A DNA stretch of 64,000 bases from Pseudomonas costantinii. Its GTDB lineage: Bacteria; Pseudomonadota; Gammaproteobacteria; Pseudomonadales; Pseudomonadaceae. Numbering within the stretch: position 1 is the stretch's first letter; every line of letters begins with the position of its first letter. The notes under the pieces were generated by a model. The model saw only the letters and a program-made list of their open reading frames with translations, searched no databases and was not told where the DNA came from. Location of the stretch: positions 243,286 to 307,285 of the forward strand of contig NZ_MDDR01000003.1 in assembly GCF_001870435.1 (NCBI RefSeq), read 5' to 3'. Below, piece after piece: positions 1 to 8,285 of this stretch. The position numbers and the translations under genes were made by a program.

Positions 1-949
1 TGTGGCCGCTCATGGGTTTGGTCGACGAGCAGGCCACGCCATTCGGAAACAGGCTGGCTACCGCCAGGCTTTCCATGGCGTCGTTATGTTGGGTCGCGGT
101 GCCGTGCAGGTTCAGGTAACCGATTTGTTCAGGCGCAAGTTTTGCGCTGGCCAGGGCCTTGCGCATCGCCAGCAACGCGCCTTTGCCGGTAGGCTCTGGC
201 GCGGAAATATGGTGCGCGTCGCAACTGGCTCCGCTGCCCAACAGGGCAATAGGTGCTGGCTGTTTAGTCATCAGAAACAGCACGGCCGCTTCGCCGATAT
301 TGATGCCATTACGGTTCACCGAAAACGGATTGCAGCGCTCGCTCGACACCGCTTCCAGCGAGCTAAACCCATTGAGGGTCAGCTTGCAGAGGCTGTCGAC
401 ACCGCCGCAGATCACCGCGTCGCACACGCCCAGATCCAGCAGGCGCTGGGCACTCATCAGTGCGCGAGCGCTGGAGGTGCAGGCGGTGGAAATCACATAG
501 GCCGGGCCGCTCAGTTGCAGCCAGTCGGCAAGGAAGTTTGCCGGGGCGCTGAGTTCCTGTTGCTGGTAGTCGTAGTCGCCGGGGAACTGCTTGTCGCGCA
601 GGTAATGCGCGATGCCACGGCTCGCTTCGTCGATACCCGAGGTGCTGGTGCCCAGCACAATGCCGATCCGCGAGGCGCCGTAGGTGTGGATCGCCTGGCG
701 GATCTCATCCTCAATCTGCAGCGCCGCTTCCAGCAGCAACTGGTTGTTGCGGCTGCTTTGCTGGTTCAGTTCCACAGGGATGGTCGCCAGTTCGCCATGT
801 ACACCGGCCACCGGCAGCACGCGATCCGGCACCCAGCCGCTTTCGGCGCGCATACCGGAGCAGTCACCGGAAAACAGGCTGCGGCTGACTTCGGCCTGGC
901 CACGGCCCAAGGCGCAAATCACGCCGAGCGCATTCAGATAGGCGGTCAT
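1..949 (-). CDS. Beta-ketoacyl-ACP synthase of the aryl polyene cluster (partial, C-terminus off window)
   Basis: Condensing enzyme that would extend the polyene chain on an acyl carrier protein (the ApeO-type ketosynthase of APE clusters, naming from memory). One open frame of 316 codons runs off the window at base 1. The thiolase-fold catalytic set is visible: Cys157 in STACTSSARAL, His282 in NLHGTATQHND and His316 in KPMSGH at the edge. The start ATG overlaps the stop of the upstream lipoprotein gene by 4 bases (ATGA), the spacing used through most of this operon. Roughly 70-90 residues are probably missing for a normal ketosynthase. Whether it is the main elongating enzyme or one of two ketosynthases cannot be told from this fragment. 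Confidence 0.9.
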   Translation of the reverse strand, partial: MTAYLNALGVICALGRGQAEVSRSLFSGDCSGMRAESGWVPDRVLPVAGVHGELATIPVELNQQSSRNNQLLLEAALQIEDEIRQAIHTYGASRIGIVLGTSTSGIDEASRGIAHYLRDKQFPGDYDYQQQELSAPANFLADWLQLSGPAYVISTACTSSARALMSAQRLLDLGVCDAVICGGVDSLCKLTLNGFSSLEAVSSERCNPFSVNRNGINIGEAAVLFLMTKQPAPIALLGSGASCDAHHISAPEPTGKGALLAMRKALASAKLAPEQIGYLNLHGTATQHNDAMESLAVASLFPNGVACSSTKPMSGH

Positions 950-1428
950 CGGGCAGCACCCAGCGGCGTGATGCGATAGCTCAACGGCTGCCCCGCCATG
1001 TTCACGCTGAACACCTCTGAGGACTGATACACGATTTGCCAATGACCCGGCAGGGTGCGTGTGAGGTCCATCGCCTGGGCGTTCGGATACAGCGCAGGCA
1101 CGTCATCCGCCGAGGTCAGGGCAAACAGCAGCGCGGCAAACAACTCCCGTGCCTGGGGGTTGGGCGGCAACAGTCCATCGGCTTGCCACTCGCCATTGAT
1201 CAGCTTTTGCCGTGCCTGGGGAATGCCCAACGGGTCCATCATCGACCAGCGAATCCCGCCACCTTCATGCTGGATCACCAGCAACCAGTCCTGGCTCTGG
1301 CCGTCCGCCAGGCGCTGCACATGCAGTTGCATCGGCAAGGCCAGGGCCGGGACTTTTTCGGGCAGCGGTGGCTGGCTGGCGCAAGCGCTCAGCAGCAACA
1401 GGCAACCCATCAACAGCAAGCGGATCAT
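946..1428 (-). CDS. DUF3261-type lipoprotein of the aryl polyene cluster
   Basis: Small outer-membrane lipoprotein of 160 residues. A short hydrophobic leader ends in a lipobox (LLLLSACAS, lipidated Cys at about residue 16), so it should be processed by signal peptidase II. The residue after Cys is Ala, which predicts outer-membrane sorting. The rest is soluble and resembles the DUF3261 proteins that accompany APE gene clusters. Together with the LolA-like and MMPL proteins upstream it probably helps place the finished aryl polyene lipid in the outer membrane; that role is inferred from context. Start and stop overlap both neighbours by 4 bases. Confidence 0.8.
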   Translation of the reverse strand: MIRLLLMGCLLLLSACASQPPLPEKVPALALPMQLHVQRLADGQSQDWLLVIQHEGGGIRWSMMDPLGIPQARQKLINGEWQADGLLPPNPQARELFAALLFALTSADDVPALYPNAQAMDLTRTLPGHWQIVYQSSEVFSVNMAGQPLSYRITPLGAAR

Positions 1429-2159
1429 GGGGCGACGCTCTCCAAGGGTTTACGCGCCACGCAGTTGACCAGGGTTTCTTCGCGCTGGCCCACCGGCGGC
1501 GGGTTGCGCAGGCCCCAGCGCTCCAGCAGGCCGAAATCACTGGAACGGCTCCACCACAAGTACGGGTACGAGACATTCTGCGGGCCGAATTCAAAGCCCT
1601 GTTCGCGGATCATTTCCAGGTACTCTTCGGCGCTTTTTTGCACGTGCATCGGGTGGCGGAACAGCCAGCGAATCACCCAGGTGTCGATATAGGCTTCAGT
1701 TGACTCGGCAAACAGCAAATAGCCGCCCGGCTTGAGTACCCGATAAAATTCTTTGAGTGCGCGATGCTGTTCAACCAGGTGATGGAAGGTTTGGTGGCAG
1801 AACAGGATATCGACGCTGGCGTCCGGTACGTTGAGCGTAGCGCAGTCGCTGCCGATCAGTTCGATGGCCAAACCTTGGCGTTCCGCTTCGGCCTTGCTCA
1901 GTTCCAGGCTGTGGGGGTCGGCATCCAGGCCGATCAGGCGCTCTGGCGTGAACACTTGCTGCAAATATCGGAACGACTTGCCCTGGCCGCAACCGGCGTC
2001 CAGCAATACTGGCGCCACCGGCAGCGGGTCGCTGAACAGGCTGCGCAGGTCGTTGATCGCCACGCGCAACACGTGGTGCTGCCAAGTGTGGCTGCGCAGG
2101 AACCAGAAACCGAACTTGGTTTCTTCGACGTAGTTTTTACTCAGGTACTGACTGCTCAC
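1425..2159 (-). CDS. Class I SAM-dependent methyltransferase, aryl polyene cluster
   Basis: Methyltransferase of 244 residues with a Rossmann SAM site: motif I VLLDAGCGQGKS, an acidic residue at the end of strand 2 (GLDADP) and the post-II motif DILFCHQTFHHLV. The likely substrate is the aromatic head group of the polyene; APE head groups are often methylated. I chose the GTG at 2159 because it overlaps the upstream stop by 4 bases like its neighbours and has AGGGGA seven bases before it. An in-frame TTG further upstream lacks such support. Soluble, no signal peptide. Confidence 0.82.
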   Translation of the reverse strand: MSSQYLSKNYVEETKFGFWFLRSHTWQHHVLRVAINDLRSLFSDPLPVAPVLLDAGCGQGKSFRYLQQVFTPERLIGLDADPHSLELSKAEAERQGLAIELIGSDCATLNVPDASVDILFCHQTFHHLVEQHRALKEFYRVLKPGGYLLFAESTEAYIDTWVIRWLFRHPMHVQKSAEEYLEMIREQGFEFGPQNVSYPYLWWSRSSDFGLLERWGLRNPPPVGQREETLVNCVARKPLESVAP

Positions 2160-3403
2160 ACTGCATCCCCTGCACAAATCTCCGACAACATCCGTAGCCG
2201 CCGCTTGGGCTCGCTGACAAACGGGTTGCGCTCATCCCAGGCGTAACCCGCGAGGATCGAACAGATCATCCGGCGAATCTCCGGCGAGCTGCCGGGGTGG
2301 AAAATCACATCCTGGAAGGTCCCGGCGTACCAGCCTTCGACGTAGCAGCGGAAGGTATCGACGCCGCGCTTCAAAGGTTCGGCAAACTCGGTTTGCCAAT
2401 CCACCGTTTCGCCCTTTAGCTGGCGATGCAGGAGGCCTGCGGCCATGCTCGCCGAACGCATGGCAATGGTCACGCCGGAGGAGAACACCGGGTCGAGGAA
2501 TTCCGCCGCGTTGCCCAGCAGCGCAAAGCCTGGGCCGTGCAGGGTTTTGACATTGGCTGCATAGCCGCCGATGGTGCGCGCGGGCGTATCCCAAACGGCG
2601 TTTTGTAGCACGCCGGACAGGCTAGGGGTTTCGTCGATAAATCCACGCAGGCAGGCGTCGAGATCGCTGTCGCGGCCATCGAAGTGTTCCTTGGCGGCAA
2701 CTACGCCCACCGAGCAGCGGCCGTTGCTGAACGGGATCGTCCAGAACCAGATATCGCGCTTCGTCGGGTGGGTCGTTACGAGAATTTTGGTGCGGTCGAA
2801 GCCTGAGTGTTCGATGCGGTCTTCGATGTGGGTGAATACCGCCTGGCGCACCGGGAAATTCGACGGCATGTCCAAGTCCAGCAAGCGTGGCAGCACGCGG
2901 CCATAGCCGCTGGCGTCGAGCACGAACTTGGCCTTGAGGTGGTACTCGCTGCCGTTCTCTCGGCGTACGTGCAGGTAGCGGCACTCGCCACCCAGATCCA
3001 CACCGACGATGGTTTCGCCGTAGCGAATGTCCACACCTTGCAACTTGGCCTGATCGGCCAGCAACTTGTCGAATTCGCCGCGCTGCACCTGGAAGGTAGT
3101 GGGCTTGCCGTTGCTGAACGTGTCACCGAAATCAAACGCGCTGTAGTGCTCGCCCCAAGCGAACGCGGCACCGGTTTTCACCTGGAAGCCCGCCGCCTGC
3201 ACGGCGTCGAGCATGCCGGCTTCTTCGATAAAGTCGATGCAGTGGGACAACAGGCTTTCGCCAATCGAGAAGCGTGGGAAATGCTGGCGCTCAATAATCA
3301 ATACATCATGCCCGTTGCGCTTTAACAGCGCGGCGGCGATGGCACCGGACGGCCCGGCACCGATCACCACCACCTGGCGACGTTCCATTTCAACTGTGGG
3401 CAC
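2156..3403 (-). CDS. FAD-dependent oxidoreductase with halogenase-like motifs, aryl polyene cluster
   Basis: Flavoprotein of about 415 residues. An N-terminal FAD-binding GAGPSG (15-20) is followed by an acidic strand end (IIER). It also carries two marks of flavin-dependent halogenases: WFWTIP at 219-224, fitting WxWxIP, and Lys76 in FQVKTG, where bacterial halogenases carry their catalytic lysine. It may oxidise or halogenate the aryl head group; xanthomonadins, related pigments, are brominated. No halide or substrate can be read from sequence. Start: GTG at 3403 follows AAGGAG by five bases. An upstream in-frame ATG at 3436 (426 residues) and an inner ATG at 3388 are alternatives. Confidence 0.8.
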   Translation of the reverse strand: MPTVEMERRQVVVIGAGPSGAIAAALLKRNGHDVLIIERQHFPRFSIGESLLSHCIDFIEEAGMLDAVQAAGFQVKTGAAFAWGEHYSAFDFGDTFSNGKPTTFQVQRGEFDKLLADQAKLQGVDIRYGETIVGVDLGGECRYLHVRRENGSEYHLKAKFVLDASGYGRVLPRLLDLDMPSNFPVRQAVFTHIEDRIEHSGFDRTKILVTTHPTKRDIWFWTIPFSNGRCSVGVVAAKEHFDGRDSDLDACLRGFIDETPSLSGVLQNAVWDTPARTIGGYAANVKTLHGPGFALLGNAAEFLDPVFSSGVTIAMRSASMAAGLLHRQLKGETVDWQTEFAEPLKRGVDTFRCYVEGWYAGTFQDVIFHPGSSPEIRRMICSILAGYAWDERNPFVSEPKRRLRMLSEICAGDAV

Positions 3404-3436
3404 GAGGGCTCCTTGCCACTTTGGCGATAATCTCAT

Positions 3437-5770
3437 TCATAAGGCGTGTTTCTGTTGCCCGGCCCAGGGCGCCAGCATAAAGCTGAATGCCAGGCCCAGG
3501 CTGACCGATAAGCCGAAATTACTCACAGCCGGCGTACTCGATACCGCCAGCAGGCCAAACGACAACCAGGTCGTCAGCGCTGCCAGCAGCGTACCCAAAA
3601 GACTCACGGCGGCACCGCCGATCTGCTCGCGCATCAAAATCGCGTAATCGACGCTGATGGCCGTGACCAACAGCAGGCCAAACAGGCTGAACAGGGTCAG
3701 CGGCTGGCCCAGCCAACCCAGGCTGGCCAGGCTGCACAGTGCGGCGAGCAATGGCAGGGCGACGATACGCAAGGCACCGCCAAAACCGAAGGGCAGGATC
3801 AGCAGCAGTACGATCAGCACGCAGGACATCAATTTCAGTTCAGCGGCGCTGATCTGCGTGTCGGCGAATACCCGGTTCAAGTCCCCCAAGCGATCCACCA
3901 ACTGCACCCCCGGCAAATCCACGGCCTGGACTCGCAGCAGCGCCGGGTTATTCAAGCCTTGCAGGCTGACCATCGCCGCCACGCCGCTGTCCACCGGGCC
4001 CAGCCACAGCATGCGCCAAGGCTCGGCCAATGGGCCGATCAGCGCGGCATCGATGTTTTCGATGGGCAGCGCCTGCAAGTGTCCAAGCTCCGCTTGCAGG
4101 GCGCTGGCGGGGACGCCGAGGTCCAGCAGCGGCTGCCAGTGTTGCGGCAGCGTGTTCAGCGCATCACGCAGCCGTTGTTGTTCGGCAGGGAGGTTGACGA
4201 TCTGATTGAGCGCCAGGTAACCCTGAAGCTTGTCCATGTTCACCAATTGGTCCAGGCGTTGGCCCAGGGCGGCTTGGCGTTCCAGCAACTGCTGCTGATT
4301 GTCCGCTCGCACCAGGAAGAACTGGCTGGTGGGTTGGAAGCCGGTGATGCGGGCTACGGCCTGCGCCTCTTGCAGCAATTGCGGCGGCGCGCCGATCCAT
4401 TGGCGAATATCGTTTTTACTGTTCAAGTGCCACAGGCCACCGGCGCAGAACAGCAGTACCAACGCCAGCAGCACCGGGCTCGGCACGCGTTTGATCAACG
4501 AAGCACGCACTAGCCACAGGCATTCGGCGATGCGCAGCGGCCACTGCGCCGGGCGCAATTCGATGCCCTTGAGCAGCGCCGGTAACAGGCACACTGCCGA
4601 CAGGTAGGCACCGACTAAGCCGGCTGCGGAGAACACGGCGATTTGCGTCAGCGCCGGGAAGGGCGTCCACGCCAGCGCCAGGTAGCCGATGCAACTGGTG
4701 GCCAGGCTCAGGCTCAGCCCTGGCAGTGTCAGGCGTAGCGCAGGCCAACTGCGCCACGGGTTCATGCTCCAGCTTTTCGACAGATAGTGCAGCGGGTAAT
4801 CCACCGCCACGCCGATCAGGCTGGAGCCCAGCACCAGTGTCATCACATGCATATGGCCGAACAGCGCCACACAGGCCACCGCGCCAAACAGCATGCCCAC
4901 CAACACCGGCACAAACGCCAGCAGTACGCGCCAGCGGCGGAAGGCCAACAACAGCAGCAACAGAATGCCAAGGGTGGCGCCGCCACCGACCCAGGTGATT
5001 TCCCGCGTGGCCTGCTGCTGACCATTCGCCGCATACAGCAATCCACTGGCCGCGAGCAGTTGTGCGCCTTGCTGGCTGGCTTGCTCACGGCTCGCTTTAA
5101 GTAAGTCCGCCACTTGCACCGGCAGTTTCATATCGAAGGCATTGCCGGTAGTACGCGCCCGCAGCAACACCCAGCTCTTGCCGTCGGCGTCGGCGATCAA
5201 TGCGCCGCTGCCGATATCCAGCTGCACCGACCCGTGCTGCGGCTGGCTGTTTTGGATGCGTCCGGTCAGGCCCAGCCAATCGTCCTGGCTCGGGACCAGG
5301 CTGAATCCGGTGAAAGGGTCGAACAGCGACTGCACACGCTGTTGGATGAATGCGTCGGGGTGGTCGATCAGTTGCTCGCGGTCTTTGGCCGACAGCATTG
5401 CCAGACGCCCGCGCAGCAGTTGCTCACGCAGTGCCGGCAAGTCGGCTTGCAGGTTCCACTGGACCTTTTCAAAAAGGCCACTGGCCTGCCAGCGCTCGCT
5501 CAATTGCTGCGCGATGGACACTGCTTGCTGGCGGTCAGTATGGCCGACCAGCACCAGCATCTCGCGGTTCAGCGGTTCCTGCATGCGCTGCTCGGCTAGC
5601 TGCTCCAGAGCGTCCGGCGTGTTGCCCGGCACCAGCTCCATCAGGTTGGCCGACAGCGGTGCACCGTGGCGCCATTGCCAGCCGGCCAGGGCCAGCACGC
5701 CTACCAGCAGAATCAGGAACAGGCGCGGCAGCAGGCGCTCACTGGGCAAAGTCGTGTTGCTCCGCGTCAC
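3437..5770 (-). CDS. MMPL/RND-family exporter of the aryl polyene cluster
   Basis: Inner-membrane protein of 777 residues with the two-fold RND architecture. A first membrane helix at about 15-30 leads into a large periplasmic loop, then a helix cluster, a second periplasmic loop and a final helix cluster. It resembles the MMPL-type exporters (DUF/COG4258 group) found in APE operons and probably moves the lipid-linked polyene, or its lipid carrier, from the inner membrane toward the LolA-like and lipoprotein partners encoded next to it. The start is GTG at 5770, overlapping the upstream lolA-like gene by 32 bases; no strong ribosome binding site is seen. Substrate is inferred from context only. 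Confidence 0.85.
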   Translation of the reverse strand: MTRSNTTLPSERLLPRLFLILLVGVLALAGWQWRHGAPLSANLMELVPGNTPDALEQLAEQRMQEPLNREMLVLVGHTDRQQAVSIAQQLSERWQASGLFEKVQWNLQADLPALREQLLRGRLAMLSAKDREQLIDHPDAFIQQRVQSLFDPFTGFSLVPSQDDWLGLTGRIQNSQPQHGSVQLDIGSGALIADADGKSWVLLRARTTGNAFDMKLPVQVADLLKASREQASQQGAQLLAASGLLYAANGQQQATREITWVGGGATLGILLLLLLAFRRWRVLLAFVPVLVGMLFGAVACVALFGHMHVMTLVLGSSLIGVAVDYPLHYLSKSWSMNPWRSWPALRLTLPGLSLSLATSCIGYLALAWTPFPALTQIAVFSAAGLVGAYLSAVCLLPALLKGIELRPAQWPLRIAECLWLVRASLIKRVPSPVLLALVLLFCAGGLWHLNSKNDIRQWIGAPPQLLQEAQAVARITGFQPTSQFFLVRADNQQQLLERQAALGQRLDQLVNMDKLQGYLALNQIVNLPAEQQRLRDALNTLPQHWQPLLDLGVPASALQAELGHLQALPIENIDAALIGPLAEPWRMLWLGPVDSGVAAMVSLQGLNNPALLRVQAVDLPGVQLVDRLGDLNRVFADTQISAAELKLMSCVLIVLLLILPFGFGGALRIVALPLLAALCSLASLGWLGQPLTLFSLFGLLLVTAISVDYAILMREQIGGAAVSLLGTLLAALTTWLSFGLLAVSSTPAVSNFGLSVSLGLAFSFMLAPWAGQQKHAL

Positions 5771-6329
5771 TCAGTGGAAGAGCTGCAGTGCTGTCCTGCA
5801 TACGCAGCACGGTGCTGTCGCCCTGGGTCTCCAGCAGTTCGATTTTTTGCACCCGCTCGCCACCGTCGATGTTGATCTGGGTGAAGACTTGTTTTAACAG
5901 CAGCGAACGCGGGATCAGCGTCAGCTTCCATTGGCTGGCTTCGCCTTGCAGCTGCAATTCGAAATCACGCTGCAAGCCGCTGCTGTCGCCTTGGAGCACG
6001 GCGAGGAACAGACGATTCTGCTCGGCACCGGCGCTCTTGTTCGGCAGCAGTTGCCAGCCATTGGCGTCACGGCGGGCGATGCCCTGAGCACTGATGCGGT
6101 AGTCCTGTTGCAGCGGGGTTTTCAGCAGCCACAGCAGGCCGTGGTCTTTGGCGAGCACGAAGGTGCCTTTGCTGACCAAGGGTTGGGGCAGGGCACGGAG
6201 GTGTTTTTCTTGAATGAAGCTGCCGTGGATCACTGACGGTTTCGCCAATTGATCGCTGAGTTGTTGCAGGTCGAAGGCATGGGCGCTGAGGCTCAGCAAT
6301 AGGCCCGCCAACAGGAGAAATACTCTCAT
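5739..6329 (-). CDS. LolA-like outer-membrane lipid carrier protein, aryl polyene cluster
   Basis: Periplasmic protein of 196 residues with a clear Sec signal peptide (leucine-rich core, cleavage after SAHA at about residue 18). The mature part looks like the LolA/LolB half-barrel fold used for carrying acyl chains: an N-terminal LSDQLAKPSVIHGSFIQEK segment, then alternating strands. APE clusters carry a LolA-like protein that probably shuttles the aryl polyene lipid across the periplasm with the adjacent MMPL exporter. It is a paralogue, not the housekeeping LolA, judged by context and divergence. ATG overlaps the thioesterase stop by 4 bases. Confidence 0.82.
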   Translation of the reverse strand: MRVFLLLAGLLLSLSAHAFDLQQLSDQLAKPSVIHGSFIQEKHLRALPQPLVSKGTFVLAKDHGLLWLLKTPLQQDYRISAQGIARRDANGWQLLPNKSAGAEQNRLFLAVLQGDSSGLQRDFELQLQGEASQWKLTLIPRSLLLKQVFTQINIDGGERVQKIELLETQGDSTVLRMQDSTAALPLSDAEQHDFAQ

Positions 6330-6751
6330 GCCAAGGCCCTCTCAACCGCTTCCACAAATACTGTCGGCGACGCCAATTGCATCTCACGGCTGGCGACGTC
6401 CACCGCTACCTGCACGGTGCTGGCACGGGTCAAGCGCTCGCCGCTGGCAAGGTCGGTAATCAGGTAATTGACCTTCAAGCGGTTCTCCCACTCCACCAAA
6501 CTGGCGCGCACATTGATCGTCTGGCCAAACATCGCGCCGCGCACGTAGCGCAGCTGCATATCGATCACCGGCCAGGCGTAGCCCGACTCGAGCATCGCCG
6601 TGTAGTTGTGGCCGATCTTATCCAGCAGTGCGCAGCGCGCCACTTCCAGGTACTTCACGTAATGCCCGTGCCACACCACGTTCATGGTGTCGACGTCGAA
6701 AAATGGCACGAGGATTTCGGTGTCGCTGTGCAGTACGCCCTGGCTACGCAT
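6326..6751 (-). CDS. Acyl-CoA/ACP thioesterase (4HBT hotdog fold), aryl polyene cluster
   Basis: Hotdog thioesterase of 141 residues. The 4-hydroxybenzoyl-CoA thioesterase signature is visible near the N-terminus (FFDVDTMNVVWHGHYVKYLE) with the conserved catalytic Asp. It would release or edit the polyene acyl chain from the carrier protein; this is the ApeK-type position in APE operons (name from memory). I placed the start at the ATG at 6751 because GGAGG lies four to five bases before it. A longer frame beginning eight codons upstream has no good binding site. It overlaps the end of the lyase gene by 8 bases. Confidence 0.85.
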   Translation of the reverse strand: MRSQGVLHSDTEILVPFFDVDTMNVVWHGHYVKYLEVARCALLDKIGHNYTAMLESGYAWPVIDMQLRYVRGAMFGQTINVRASLVEWENRLKVNYLITDLASGERLTRASTVQVAVDVASREMQLASPTVFVEAVERALA

Positions 6752-8285
6752 GCAGCCTCCAATGTTGTTCTGCAATGCGCTTCAGGCATAGGCGAAGCTC
6801 GCCTTCCAGGGCACGGTCTTCGATGACCGGCGGGAAGTCCTTGGCGAGTTCTGCATGCATGGCGGCCAAGGCCGGCGGTAGGGCGCGCGCATCTTCAGCT
6901 TGGGCACGCAGCCAAACACCTTGGTTGGCGGCGAGCAAGGTGGCCGCGGCGACTTGTTCAGTCAGCTCCAGCACGCGGATTGCGTCGCGCGCGGCGATGG
7001 TGCCCATGCTCACCTTGTCCTGGTTATGGCACTCGGTGGAGCGCGAGAACACGCTGGCCGGCATCGTGTTTTTCAGTGCTTCGGCGGTCCAGGCGCTGGT
7101 ACCGATCTGCACCGCCTTGAAGCCGTGGTTGATCATCGCGCGGTCGGCCGGCGCGCCCGACAGGTTACTCGGCAGGCCGTGGTTGTAGCGCACGTCCACC
7201 AGCAGCGCGAGTTGACGGTCGAGCAGGTCGGCGACGTTGGCCACCAGGGTCTTGAGGCTGTCCATGGCGAAGGCGATATGGCCGCCGTAGAAGTGGCCGC
7301 CGTGCAGCACACGTTCTTCTTCGGCGTCGATGATCGGGTTGTCGTTGGCGCTGTTCAGTTCGATCTCGATGAACGAACGCAGCCAGTTCAGGCTGTCGGC
7401 CAGCACGCCGAGGACGTGGGGTGCACAGCGCAGCGAGTAGCGATCCTGCAAGCGATGCAGCGGTGCGGTGGGTGCATCAATCGCCAGGTCTTTGCGCAGC
7501 CAGGCGGCGACTTGCATTTGCCCCGGGTGCGGCTTGGCGGCGAACAGGCGCTCGTCGAAGTGTTCCGGGTTGCCTTGCAACGCCACCACGTTCAGCGCGG
7601 TGATGCGTGTGGCCAGTTGCAGCAGGTAGTCGGCACGGGCGAACGCCAGGCAGGCCAGGCCGGTCATCACGGCGGTGCCGTTCATCAGCGCCAGGGCTTC
7701 CTTTGGGCGCAAAACCAGCGGGTCCCAGCCCAGCTCACGGTGCACGTCGGCGGCCTGGCGACGCTCGCCACGGAACATCACTTCACGCTCGCCGGACAAG
7801 GTCGCGGCCACATAGGACAGCGGGGTCAGATCGCCGCTGGCGCCCACCGAGCCCTCTTCCGGGATCAACGGTAGAACGTCGTGTTCGAGAAACGCATGCA
7901 GGCGCTCCAGCAACTCAACGCGCACGCCGGACACGCCGTGGCACAGCGACTGCAAACGCGCCGCCAGTACCGCGCGGGTGGCTTGTGCATCGAGCAACTT
8001 GCCCAGGCCGCAACCGTGGAACGTGTAGAGGTGACGCGGCAACGCTTCGACGTGTTGCAACGGCACCGCCACCACGCACGAGTCGCCGTAGCCGGTGGTC
8101 ACGCCGTAGATCACGCCTTCCTTGTCCAGCAGCGAGTCGAGGAACTGCGCGCCTTTGGCAATGCGCTGGCGATACGCCGCGTCATCTTGCAACTGCGTGG
8201 GCGCCTGACGGTTGGCCAGGGCCAGCACGTCTTCAATGCGCAATGGGCGTTCGCCAAAGGTTACCGGCTCAAGATGCGTCGTCAT
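6744..8285 (-). CDS. Aromatic amino acid ammonia-lyase (HAL/PAL family), aryl polyene cluster
   Basis: Lyase of 513 residues in the MIO-dependent family. The Ala149-Ser150-Gly151 triad (VGASGDLTP) forms the MIO cofactor, and the catalytic Tyr60 sits in YGVTTGYG. In APE operons this enzyme is thought to deaminate an aromatic amino acid to give a cinnamate or coumarate starter. The two-residue selectivity site reads Phe89-His90 (LYTFHGCG). This differs from the Ser-His of histidine lyases, the Phe-Leu of plant PALs and the His-Leu of Rhodobacter TAL, so substrate is open. It is not the hut-operon enzyme. Start overlaps the upstream acyltransferase by 17 bases. Confidence 0.88.
   Translation of the reverse strand: MTTHLEPVTFGERPLRIEDVLALANRQAPTQLQDDAAYRQRIAKGAQFLDSLLDKEGVIYGVTTGYGDSCVVAVPLQHVEALPRHLYTFHGCGLGKLLDAQATRAVLAARLQSLCHGVSGVRVELLERLHAFLEHDVLPLIPEEGSVGASGDLTPLSYVAATLSGEREVMFRGERRQAADVHRELGWDPLVLRPKEALALMNGTAVMTGLACLAFARADYLLQLATRITALNVVALQGNPEHFDERLFAAKPHPGQMQVAAWLRKDLAIDAPTAPLHRLQDRYSLRCAPHVLGVLADSLNWLRSFIEIELNSANDNPIIDAEEERVLHGGHFYGGHIAFAMDSLKTLVANVADLLDRQLALLVDVRYNHGLPSNLSGAPADRAMINHGFKAVQIGTSAWTAEALKNTMPASVFSRSTECHNQDKVSMGTIAARDAIRVLELTEQVAAATLLAANQGVWLRAQAEDARALPPALAAMHAELAKDFPPVIEDRALEGELRLCLKRIAEQHWRLHA

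Noticed and set aside
2..979. Long plus-strand open frame of 325 codons at the window start
   Set aside because: It lies opposite the ketosynthase and lipoprotein genes, whose catalytic motifs are clear on the minus strand. It has no recognisable domain.
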